Source of the DNA: Psychrosphaera saromensis
GTDB lineage: Bacteria > Pseudomonadota > Gammaproteobacteria > Enterobacterales > Alteromonadaceae
Length of the DNA stretch: 64,000 nt
NCBI RefSeq assembly: GCF_002954545.1
Contig: NZ_MSCH01000003.1
Location: forward strand, 3,077,991 to 3,141,990
Reading direction: 5' to 3'
Each line of letters starts with the position of its first letter. Within the stretch, counting starts at the first letter, position 1. A model generated the notes under the pieces. That model ran no database searches and had not been told where the DNA came from. It was given only the letters and a program-made list of their open reading frames with translations. Shown in pieces: positions 10,269-17,987 of this stretch. Both the position numbers and the translations under genes were made by a program.

Positions 10269-12719
10269 TTAAGGCTGCAATCCATCGTCATTAATTGTCC
10301 AATTATAAGTATCTATAATTGATTGACGAGCGGCTTCACTTGCACTGCTATACTTAGCACTTACATCAAAAATCAAATCAGGTTGTAAAATTTGTAAACT
10401 CCACCCATTTAATAATGCATCATAGTTTTCTGTAGATAATCCTGAAAGACTAAGCATAACGGCCATATTGGTTACATTTGACACATCCCAACTATCTAAT
10501 GGCTGGTTAAATGCAGTCGCACCAGAAAACATACTTCTCATATCCGTTGCACTAGATACATCCCAACTATCTAATGGCTGGTTAAATGCAGTTGCACCAG
10601 AAAACATCCTGCTCATATCTGTCACATTAGAAACATCCCAACTATCTAATGGCTGGTTAAATGCAGTTGCACCAGAAAACATAAACGTCATAGCTCCCAG
10701 ATTGTATTTACCAGATGATAAATTTGACACATCCCAACTATTCAACGGTTGGTTAAATGCAGTCGCGCCTAAAAACATAAAGGACATATCTATCACACTA
10801 GAAACATCCCAACTATCTAATGGCTGGTTAAATGCAGTCGCACGAAAAAACATACTTGTCATATCCGTTACACTAGATACATCCCAACTATCTAATGGCT
10901 GGTTAAATGCAGTTGCACCGTAAAAAATCCCGCTCATATCTGTCACATTAGAAACATCCCAACTATCTAATGGCTGGTTAAATACAGTTGCACCTTCAAA
11001 CATCCTGCTCATATCTGTCACATTAGAAACATCCCAACTATCTAATGGCTGATTAAATGCAATTGCACCGTAAAAAATCCCGCTCATATCTGTCACATTA
11101 GAAACATCCCAACTATCTAATGGCTGGTTAAATGCAGTTGTACCGTAAAACATATTCTCCATATCTGTCACATTAGAAACATCCCAACTATCTAATGGCT
11201 GGTTAAATGCAGTCGCGCCTTTAAACATCCAGCTCATATCTATCACATTAAAAACACCCCAACTATCTAATGGCTGGTTAAATGCAGTAGCACCAGAAAA
11301 CATACTTCTCATATTCGTTGCACTAGATACACCCCAACTATCTAATGGCTGGTTAAATGCAGTCGCACCAGAAAACATCCTCCACATACCTTTCACATTA
11401 GAAACATCCCAACTATCTAATGGCTGGTTAAATGCGGAGGCTCCTTCAAACATAGAGTGCATATATGTCACATTAGAAACATCCCAACTATCTAGTGGCT
11501 GATTAAATACAGTTGCACCTTCAAACATCCACCTCATATCTGTCACATTAGAAACATCCCAACTATCTAATGGCTGGTTAAATGCAGTTGTACCGTAAAA
11601 CATATTCTCCATATCTGTCACATTAGAAACATCCCAACTATCTAATGGCTGGTTAAATGCAGTTGCACCGTAAAACATATAACCCATATCTGTTACATTA
11701 GTTAACACTGGTGTATCTGTCGCATTTATGGTTAAATTATTTGCGCCATAAAAGGCTGCTTTCATACTACGCCATGGAGTATTCCCCCACTGCTCTACCG
11801 ACATTAAACGTTTACGATTTAGCTCTGCCGTAATTAAACATATATGATTTAGCTCTACCGGCACCGGCATTAAACATTTACGATTTAGCTTATCAGAACC
11901 TAAAAGATATAAATGCGGAAATGCCCCAGTAATAGAAACTGTGTATGTACCAGCGCTTGCATAAACATGAGTAGCATCGCCTGTTTGGTTTTCTTGTACA
12001 GCACTTCCATCACCCCAATCAACTAAATAGTTATATCCACTTTCAAATGTAGGGATTGTAATCGGCTCATTCGCCTCAGTGGTTTTCCATGTAGTAATGA
12101 AAGGCGTAGCTTCTAATATATCAACCTTTTGAGTTACAGATGATGCTTCATTACCTTCACTGTCTATGGCGCTATAGGTTACTGTATAACTACCTACGAC
12201 TGTGTTATCTATATCATTTGTCTGGGTAACCGTGACATCATCATCGTACTCATCATATACAGTAACCCCTAAATCTTCATAACTATAATATTGCAGCAGC
12301 TCAACAGATTTATCTCCCACCAAGGTAATGATTGGAGCCGTTGTATCAACGACCGTTACTTGACGTGTTTCAGTGATGGAGTTATCACTACTATCTGTTG
12401 CTGTGTAAATAATTAAATAAGAGCCTAATGAAAGGACATCGACGCTACCGTTTACTTCAACGGTTACACTACCATCAACATCATCTAACGCAGTTGCACC
12501 TAATTCCTCGAATAGGGAATTGTATTCTAAGGTTATTTCATCAGCACCATTAAGCGTAATAACTGGGGGAGTTGTATCTGCTGTGCTTTCTGTATCTGCG
12601 TCATCACCACACGCGGTTACAGATAGCAATAATGGGAGAATAAATAATGCCCGGAGAAGTGATTGTTTAATATTAAATTCAGCAAAAGGGTTTGCTAATA
12701 TTCTCTTTTTATTGTCCAT
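10269..12719 (-). CDS. BspA family repeat lipoprotein, copy C (largest, 16 repeats)
   Basis: Predicted lipoprotein of 816 residues. It has a long N-terminal region, lipobox SVTAC followed by Gly-Asp-Asp, two DUF5011-like Ig domains (each starting with a PVITLNG or PIITLVG type strand), a PKD-like domain, and then 16 repeats of FNQPLDSWDVSNVTDM type plus the cap ending NWTINDDGLQP. One repeat, near 10690-10740, carries a seven-residue insertion. The start is ATG 12719, with AGGAAG 11 nt upstream; GTG 12731 is too close to that site. An insertion of tandem 30-36 bp units sits just before the repeats. The 3' end is nearly the same as that of copy A. Confidence 0.85.
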   Translation of the reverse strand: MDNKKRILANPFAEFNIKQSLLRALFILPLLLSVTACGDDADTESTADTTPPVITLNGADEITLEYNSLFEELGATALDDVDGSVTVEVNGSVDVLSLGSYLIIYTATDSSDNSITETRQVTVVDTTAPIITLVGDKSVELLQYYSYEDLGVTVYDEYDDDVTVTQTNDIDNTVVGSYTVTYSAIDSEGNEASSVTQKVDILEATPFITTWKTTEANEPITIPTFESGYNYLVDWGDGSAVQENQTGDATHVYASAGTYTVSITGAFPHLYLLGSDKLNRKCLMPVPVELNHICLITAELNRKRLMSVEQWGNTPWRSMKAAFYGANNLTINATDTPVLTNVTDMGYMFYGATAFNQPLDSWDVSNVTDMENMFYGTTAFNQPLDSWDVSNVTDMRWMFEGATVFNQPLDSWDVSNVTYMHSMFEGASAFNQPLDSWDVSNVKGMWRMFSGATAFNQPLDSWGVSSATNMRSMFSGATAFNQPLDSWGVFNVIDMSWMFKGATAFNQPLDSWDVSNVTDMENMFYGTTAFNQPLDSWDVSNVTDMSGIFYGAIAFNQPLDSWDVSNVTDMSRMFEGATVFNQPLDSWDVSNVTDMSGIFYGATAFNQPLDSWDVSSVTDMTSMFFRATAFNQPLDSWDVSSVIDMSFMFLGATAFNQPLNSWDVSNLSSGKYNLGAMTFMFSGATAFNQPLDSWDVSNVTDMSRMFSGATAFNQPLDSWDVSSATDMRSMFSGATAFNQPLDSWDVSNVTNMAVMLSLSGLSTENYDALLNGWSLQILQPDLIFDVSAKYSSASEAARQSIIDTYNWTINDDGLQP
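10480..11690. repeat. 75-bp tandem repeat array, 16 units, in copy C
   Basis: Near-identical 75-bp units, each containing a plus-strand ACATCCCAACTATCTAATGG segment. There is also a higher-order repeat: the segment with GTACCGTAAAACATATTCTCC and its flanking units occurs twice (about 11100-11215 and 11570-11690). Variation is concentrated in the few codons around the Met-Phe boundary. Confidence 0.9.
11803..11890. repeat. Three imperfect tandem units inserted in copy C
   Basis: ATTAAAC...GATTTAGCT units start at 11803, 11833 and 11869 (periods 30 and 36 bp, both multiples of three). They add about 25 residues, including LNRK, LNHI and LNRK, between the PKD-like domain and SVEQWGN. The sibling genes lack this insertion. 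Confidence 0.85.
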
Positions 12720-12872
12720 AATAAATCTCACTTCCTGATGGTTTTATCATAATTTAACAAATTAATTTCAATTGATATTAGCATAATACTAATTCCAAAC
12801 AAATTAATATTATGGATTTTAACTTGCTGATTTAATGTAATTATAATGAATGTACACCCTAATAAGTTTGCT
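12720..12872. other. Spacer upstream of copy C
   Basis: AT-rich noncoding sequence between the start of copy C and the stranded pyrC fragment. It should contain the copy C promoter. I see no convincing -35/-10 pair and no ORF. Confidence 0.5.
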
Positions 12873-13017
12873 TTTATACGGCTTACCACGTAATACCAGC
12901 ACGATTACCTTAGTAAAAGAAGATTGGGTTATTCCAGCTGAAATCACCTTACCAAACGGCAATCCAATTGTGCCATTTTTTGGCGGTGAAACTTGTGCTT
13001 GGAAAATAAAAGACTAG
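12873..13017 (+). pseudogene. Stranded 3'-terminal fragment of pyrC
   Basis: This reads as the last 45 or so codons of dihydroorotase, from the YGLPRN segment to [13 protein letters not shown] and the stop, followed by the same downstream DNA and hairpin as intact pyrC. The last 75 or so bases are identical to pyrC. The first 65 differ at about a dozen positions. These include synonymous changes (CGC to CGT, ACT to ACC, GAC to GAT), Ser/Thr swaps and one Val to Ile, which looks like divergence under protein-level selection. It has no start and no 5' portion, so it is a relic of duplication or of recombination with a foreign pyrC allele. Confidence 0.92.
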
Positions 13018-13071
13018 TTCTTCTTGTTCTTAATGCATTTAGTGTTTACGTAATGTCCCGTCCTAAAATAC

Positions 13072-13106
13072 AAAAAAGCCGAGGTGCTAATCACCTCGGC
13101 TTTTTT
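13072..13106. terminator. Terminator copy between the pyrC fragment and BspA copy D
   Basis: AAAAAAGCCGAGGTG stem with loop CTAAT and A/T runs on both sides. It sits in the same relation to the pyrC fragment and copy D as the hairpin at 5537 does to pyrC and copy A. Confidence 0.9.
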
Positions 13107-13155
13107 ATTTTTACGCCAATTAATGTTAAATCTAATTAACTAAAAACCAGAGTTA

Positions 13156-14997
13156 TTAAGGCTGCAATCCATTATCTTCAAACGTCCAATTATAACTATC
13201 TTTAATTGATTGACGAGCGGCCTCGCCTTTATCGCTATAATAAACGGATGTAGTTAAAAATACCCCACTTTGCAAAACTAGCTGACTCCATGCAATTAAC
13301 ATATCGTCGTAATTATCAGTGCTTAACGCTGACCCATGTAGCATATTTTTCATATCCTTTACATTAGATACATCCCATGCATTTAATGCTTGATTAAAAG
13401 CATCTGCATTAAAAAACATCCTTGACATAGTTGTGACATTAGAAACATCCCAATTATCTAACGGTTGATTAAAAGCATCTGTATAGCTAAACATAAACGA
13501 TATATCTGTTACATTAGATACATCCCATGCATTTAATGGTTGATTGAAAGCCTCTGCAAATGAAAGCATATTTGACATATTTGTAACTTTAGAAACATCC
13601 CAATTATTTAATGGCTGATTAAACTCACTTGCATAAGAAAACATATCACTCATATTGGTTACATTTGAAACATCCCAAGTATCTAAAGGCTGGTTAAACT
13701 CAGTTGCGCCATAAAACATATTCTTCATATCTGTTACATTAGATACGTTCCAATTCTCTAACGGTTGATTAAAATGAATTGCTCGAGAAAACATATCACT
13801 CATATTGGTTACATTTGAAACATCCCAGTTATTTAAATCTTGATTAAATACTGTTTGTAATAAAAATGAGCTAGTGCCAAACATTAGATACATATTTGTT
13901 ACACTGGATACATCCCAACTATCTAATGGTTGGTTAAATGCGGAGGCTCCTTCAAACATCCACTTCATATCGGTCACATTAGATACATCCCAAGTATTTA
14001 AAGGCTGGTTAAACTCAGTTGCTTTAGAAAACATAAACGACATATTTGTAACTTTAGATACATCCCAATTATCTAACGGCTGATTAAACTCAGCTGCATT
14101 AGAAAACATATAACTCATATCTGTTACATTGGATACATCCCAATGACTAATATCACTATTAAAGCCCTTAGCATAACTAAACATAAGGCTCAGACTTTCA
14201 ACATTATACAACACTGGAGCATCTGTCGCATTTATGACTAAATTCTCAGTACCTTGGAACATTGACTCCATCTTGTCCCACTTTATGTTCCCCCACTGTT
14301 CAACTGATGTTAATTTATCCATATCAGAATCAACACCTTCGAAAAGAATGGTGTTTGGCATGTACGAGAATATTCCAGCAATAGAAATTGTATAAGTACC
14401 GGCTTCGGCATAAATATGAGTAACATTACTTTCTTGATTAACCTCCATTGCACTACCATCTCCCCAATCAATTGAGAAGTCGTAATCATAATAGTCATGC
14501 TCATCTGTAGGGATTGTAATACTTTGATTGGCCTCCGTAGTTGTCCATGTAGTAATAAATGGTATTGGGGTATATATATTAACCGTTCTTGTTGCAACGC
14601 TTTCATTGTTTTCACTGTCACTTATAGTGTAAGTAACTGTTTGAGTACCAACAACTGATACATCAATATCAGTCCCATTCAGGAGATAAAACTGATCATC
14701 AGCTTCATCGTAAGAGCTAGCTCCTGAATCTCTGTAAATAGCACCTTGCGGCCAATCGACTTCAAGTTCACCATTTACAGTAATAACAGGACCTATTCCA
14801 TCCCCAACCTCTACTTCTACTTCTTCGTTAGAGCTATCATCGCTGCTACACCCAGCTAAAATAAAGACGGTGAATATAATAAAAACACTACTTTTGATTA
14901 GGTCTAACATTTGAATATTTGCTTTAGCAAATAATGACCAATTTGAGGATGAGTTTAGATTTGTAGGTAGTGATGTATTTCTGAGTATATTAAACAT
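13156..14997 (-). CDS. BspA family repeat lipoprotein, copy D
   Basis: Predicted lipoprotein of 613 residues related to A and B at the N-terminus (NLNSSSN, MLDLIK, lipobox LAGC with Ser at +2). One Ig-like domain and a PKD-like domain (FSIDWGDGS) precede about 11 repeats of more varied sequence than in copy C. One repeat has a five-residue insertion (GTSSFLLQTVFNQ). The cap ends FEDNGLQP. AAGGA lies before ATG 14997, matching copies A and B. Its 3' flank, including the hairpin and pyrC fragment, is nearly identical to the pyrC-copy A junction. Confidence 0.85.
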   Translation of the reverse strand: MFNILRNTSLPTNLNSSSNWSLFAKANIQMLDLIKSSVFIIFTVFILAGCSSDDSSNEEVEVEVGDGIGPVITVNGELEVDWPQGAIYRDSGASSYDEADDQFYLLNGTDIDVSVVGTQTVTYTISDSENNESVATRTVNIYTPIPFITTWTTTEANQSITIPTDEHDYYDYDFSIDWGDGSAMEVNQESNVTHIYAEAGTYTISIAGIFSYMPNTILFEGVDSDMDKLTSVEQWGNIKWDKMESMFQGTENLVINATDAPVLYNVESLSLMFSYAKGFNSDISHWDVSNVTDMSYMFSNAAEFNQPLDNWDVSKVTNMSFMFSKATEFNQPLNTWDVSNVTDMKWMFEGASAFNQPLDSWDVSSVTNMYLMFGTSSFLLQTVFNQDLNNWDVSNVTNMSDMFSRAIHFNQPLENWNVSNVTDMKNMFYGATEFNQPLDTWDVSNVTNMSDMFSYASEFNQPLNNWDVSKVTNMSNMLSFAEAFNQPLNAWDVSNVTDISFMFSYTDAFNQPLDNWDVSNVTTMSRMFFNADAFNQALNAWDVSNVKDMKNMLHGSALSTDNYDDMLIAWSQLVLQSGVFLTTSVYYSDKGEAARQSIKDSYNWTFEDNGLQP

Positions 14998-15250
14998 AAC
15001 GTTCCTTATTATAAGCATACAAATATCCATTTAATTTAACGATTACTTTACAACAGATTTTGAGTGCGATTAGCGATTAAGAGTTATTTTACTCCTCAAC
15101 AATAACATATATAAAATAGAGAGATAATATAAAATCATGCATTTTATTACGTAACTCACTCATTTAATTATATTAATATAATACGATGTCTATACTGGTA
15201 ATAAAGGTCTGCTACTTAAGTTTTAAATAAAAAAGTCATCCAATTAAATC
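14998..15250. other. Spacer between copies D and E
   Basis: AT-rich noncoding DNA upstream of copy D. It is not similar to the duplicated A/B spacer beyond the shared ATAAGGAACGTT ribosome site. No ORF; a promoter for D is expected but not clear. Confidence 0.5.
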
Positions 15251-15283
15251 AAAAAAGCCGAGGTGTTAATCACCTCGGTTTTA
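15251..15283. terminator. Terminator copy after BspA copy E
   Basis: AAAAAAGCCGAGGTG, loop TTAAT, CACCTCGG and a short T-rich tail. The fifth copy of the pyrC-type hairpin, with a weakened tail. Confidence 0.85.
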
Positions 15284-15326
15284 TTTTGTTACAGCTTGAT
15301 ATGTGATCAATTGAAAGTCAGAGTTG

Positions 15327-16967
15327 TTAAGGTTGTAATCCACCATCATTAATTTCCCAATTATATGTATCTATAATTGATTGACGAGCGGCTTCACTGG
15401 CACTGCTGTAGTAAATACCATCAGCTCCAAATTCTACTTTTGTTTGTAAAATTTGTGCACTCCAAGCATTTAATAATGCATCATAGTAGTATGTAGATAA
15501 CTCTGAATTACTGAACATATTACCCATATCCTTTACGTTAGACACATCCCAATCCCCCAAAGAGCTACCAAATGCAGTAGCACCTGAAAACATAGATGAC
15601 ATATCCATTACATTTGATACATCCCAACGATTTAATTCCTGAGAAAATATAGTAGCTCCAGCAAACATAGATGACATATCCGTTACATTTGATACATCCC
15701 AATTATTTAACCATTCATTGAACGCGCTAGCACCACTAAACATACTTGACATATCTGTCACTCTTGATACATCCCAATCATGTATTGGTTGATTGAACGC
15801 GCTAGCACCACTAAACATACTTGACATATCTGTCACTGTTGATAAATCCCAGTCATTTAATGGTTGATTGAACGTGGTAGCACCACTAAACATACTTGAC
15901 ATATCTGTCACTGTTGATACATCCCAGCCATTTAATGGATGGTCAAATGCAACAGCGCCTTCAAACATATGACTCATATCCTCCACATAAATTAACACCG
16001 GAATATCTGTCGCATTTATGACTAAATTTATAGCGGACTTAAACATATACGCCATGCTACGCCACTGAATATTCCCCCATTGTTCAACCGATGTTAATTT
16101 ATCAATATCATCGTTATTTAAATTATTCATATGAGGGAATATTCCAATAATAGAAACCGTATAGGTGCCTGCTTCGTCATAGATATGGGTTACAGAATCA
16201 GTTTTATTCTCATCAACTTCACTACCATCCCCCCAATCAATTGAAAATTTATAATTATAACTTCCGGTAGGAATCGTAATTTCCTCATTTGGGCTAGTGG
16301 TTGTCCACGTAGTAACAAATGGAGTAGGAACAAGTACATTAACGTTTCTAGTTGCCAACCTCTCATTACCACTACTGTCTATTGCTTTGTACGTTACGGT
16401 GTAACTACCAATTACAGAGGTATCTATGTCATTAGTTTGAGTAACAATGACGTCACCATCATATTTATCATATGCAGTAGCTCCCAAATCCGTGTAGCTA
16501 TTATTGGGAAGTAAATCAATTGTGTCATTACCAATTAAAGTAATTTTAGGGGCGGTTGTATCGACAACCATAATCGGGCATTCCACAACTGTAGAGTTAC
16601 CACTGTAATCTGTTGTTGTATAGGTAATTATATATGTGCCCAAGGTAAGAGTATCTACACTTCCCTCTACCACAACGGTTAAAAGATCATCTTCAAGGTC
16701 AACAGCACCAGCTTTCGGTAGAGTATAATTCTTTGTATTATACTCTACTGTAATATAATCTACTGTAATATAATCTACTGTAATTCTACAACCGCCATTG
16801 ATGATAATTACTGGGGGGTTTGTATCTGATTTTTCATCACTGCACGCCGTAATTAAAAATAATATTGCCAGAGTTGAAAGTGCTCTAATAATTGATTTTT
16901 TAAAGCTAAACTCAGTTACAAACGTTGTTAACGTTTGATATTTATTATTTATACTCTTTTTATTCAT
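15327..16967 (-). CDS. BspA family repeat lipoprotein, copy E (shortest, 6 repeats)
   Basis: Predicted lipoprotein of 546 residues. The N-terminus resembles copy C: FSFKKSIIRAL, then lipobox LITAC with Ser at +2. Two Ig-like domains follow, the first expanded by an ITVDY triplication, then a PKD-like domain and six divergent DUF285 repeats (FNQPLNDWDLSTVTDMSS type). The cap ends NWEINDGGLQP. AAAGGG lies about 8 nt before ATG 16967. The greater repeat divergence suggests it is one of the older copies. Outermost gene of the array, next to the hemolysin-III gene. Confidence 0.85.
   Translation of the reverse strand: MNKKSINNKYQTLTTFVTEFSFKKSIIRALSTLAILFLITACSDEKSDTNPPVIIINGGCRITVDYITVDYITVEYNTKNYTLPKAGAVDLEDDLLTVVVEGSVDTLTLGTYIITYTTTDYSGNSTVVECPIMVVDTTAPKITLIGNDTIDLLPNNSYTDLGATAYDKYDGDVIVTQTNDIDTSVIGSYTVTYKAIDSSGNERLATRNVNVLVPTPFVTTWTTTSPNEEITIPTGSYNYKFSIDWGDGSEVDENKTDSVTHIYDEAGTYTVSIIGIFPHMNNLNNDDIDKLTSVEQWGNIQWRSMAYMFKSAINLVINATDIPVLIYVEDMSHMFEGAVAFDHPLNGWDVSTVTDMSSMFSGATTFNQPLNDWDLSTVTDMSSMFSGASAFNQPIHDWDVSRVTDMSSMFSGASAFNEWLNNWDVSNVTDMSSMFAGATIFSQELNRWDVSNVMDMSSMFSGATAFGSSLGDWDVSNVKDMGNMFSNSELSTYYYDALLNAWSAQILQTKVEFGADGIYYSSASEAARQSIIDTYNWEINDGGLQP
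16741..16790. repeat. 15-bp tandem repeat in copy E
   Basis: About three units of ATCTACTGTAATATA encode ITVDY, ITVDY and ITVEY in the first Ig-like domain. Copy C has a single ITLEY at this place. Confidence 0.85.
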
Positions 16968-17209
16968 TAGATATCCCTTTCTTGATGCGCTTATAATAAT
17001 GAAAGATTTATAGTAACATTAACTACTTTAATAAATTAAAACCTTAGCATAAGACAACAACCTCACCAATAGATTTTTTAAATTCCTCTTTGTTTTTATG
17101 GAGTTAAGTAGATTCAACCAATATAGATTAAGCTATAAAAACTTTTATTCCGATTAAAACTAATCTAATTACTATAATTCTTTCTTATGTAATAAACACC
17201 TGTTATCAT

Positions 17210-17231
17210 TCAGCGAACACGTGTACGCTGA
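17210..17231. promoter_or_regulatory. Near-perfect 22-bp palindrome upstream of the hemolysin-III family gene
   Basis: TCAGCG and CGCTGA arms enclose a central ACACGTGT palindrome with a single A-A mismatch pair. The element abuts the AAAAGG ribosome site of the gene starting at 17246, so it could be a repressor operator or an RNA hairpin controlling translation. Function is inferred from position only. Confidence 0.45.
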
Positions 17232-17245
17232 AAAGGTATTTATCT

Positions 17246-17914
17246 ATGAATGATCAAGATATAAACGATTCAAACATCCCGAACCCTAATGCTAGTTATT
17301 CAATTAATGAAGAAATAGCTAACTCTGTTAGCCATGGCATTGGGGCGTTATTAAGTGTAGCTGGATTAACCTTATTATTGGTATCCGCCAGTGCAATTGA
17401 AAACACAGCGTTATTATTTAGCTATATTGTTTATGGCCTTAGTTTAATGAGCTTGTTTCTAGCTTCTACGCTTTATCATGCCTTTAGCCAACCGCAAATT
17501 AAAAAGCTATTTAAGCTATTTGATCATTGCGCTATTTATCTATTAATTGCAGGAACCTATACCCCTTTGATGGCAGTAACGCTAGGCGGTACATTAGGCT
17601 TTACTATGCTAGCGATTATTTGGGCATTAGCATTATTGGGTATTGGCTTTAAAATGAAGTTTGGTTCTCAATATAAAATAATATCCCTTGGCACTTATTT
17701 AGGGATGGGCTTTATTGCGTTATTTTTTGTTCCAACCTTATATGACGCATTATCTCATAACGGTTTTCTGTTCTTGGCATTTGGTGGGTTAAGTTACGCT
17801 TCTGGTGTGTATTTTTACGTGAATAAAAAAATACCGTTTAATCATGCTATTTGGCACCTATTTGTTTTAGGTGGCGCTATCAGTCATTTCTTTATGATTT
17901 ACTTTTACGCGTAA
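17246..17914 (+). CDS. Hemolysin III / PAQR family membrane protein
   Basis: A 222-residue seven-helix membrane protein of the HlyIII/YqfA family. It shows EEIANSVSHGIGALLSVAG near the N-terminus, FDHCAIYLLIAGTYTPL in the middle and HLFVLGGAISHF near the C-terminus, with the conserved His/Asp residues of the PAQR metal site. The family is linked to membrane energetics in E. coli (TrhA/YqfA); the hemolysin name is historical. AAAAGG lies 9 nt before the ATG. It is divergent from the BspA array, with a palindrome just upstream. Confidence 0.88.
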   Translation: MNDQDINDSNIPNPNASYSINEEIANSVSHGIGALLSVAGLTLLLVSASAIENTALLFSYIVYGLSLMSLFLASTLYHAFSQPQIKKLFKLFDHCAIYLLIAGTYTPLMAVTLGGTLGFTMLAIIWALALLGIGFKMKFGSQYKIISLGTYLGMGFIALFFVPTLYDALSHNGFLFLAFGGLSYASGVYFYVNKKIPFNHAIWHLFVLGGAISHFFMIYFYA

Positions 17915-17928
17915 AAACATCAAAAAAA

Positions 17929-17950
17929 GCTGAGGTATTAACCACAGCCT
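17929..17950. terminator. Degenerate hairpin between the hemolysin-III gene and lolE
   Basis: GCTGAGGT pairs with ACCACAGC except for one A-A mismatch, with an A run before it. It resembles a decayed relative of the pyrC-type hairpin and lies between convergent genes. Confidence 0.5.
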
Positions 17951-17987
17951 TATTATCTTCTACAATCTTCAATATGTTAAATATAAA

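Noticed and set aside
10468-10923. Plus-strand ORF of 151 codons across the copy C repeats
   Set aside because: It is the antisense reading of the 75-bp units, which happen to lack stops in that frame. It shows the same periodicity and has no ribosome site or domain.
10480-11690. Regular repeats as a CRISPR array
   Set aside because: The 75-bp units are contiguous, coding and in frame, with no unique spacers and no cas genes nearby.
5622-16967. The BspA island as a prophage or integrative element
   Set aside because: No integrase, transposase, tRNA, att-like direct repeats or phage genes were found. The boundaries are explained by pyrC and the hemolysin-III gene.
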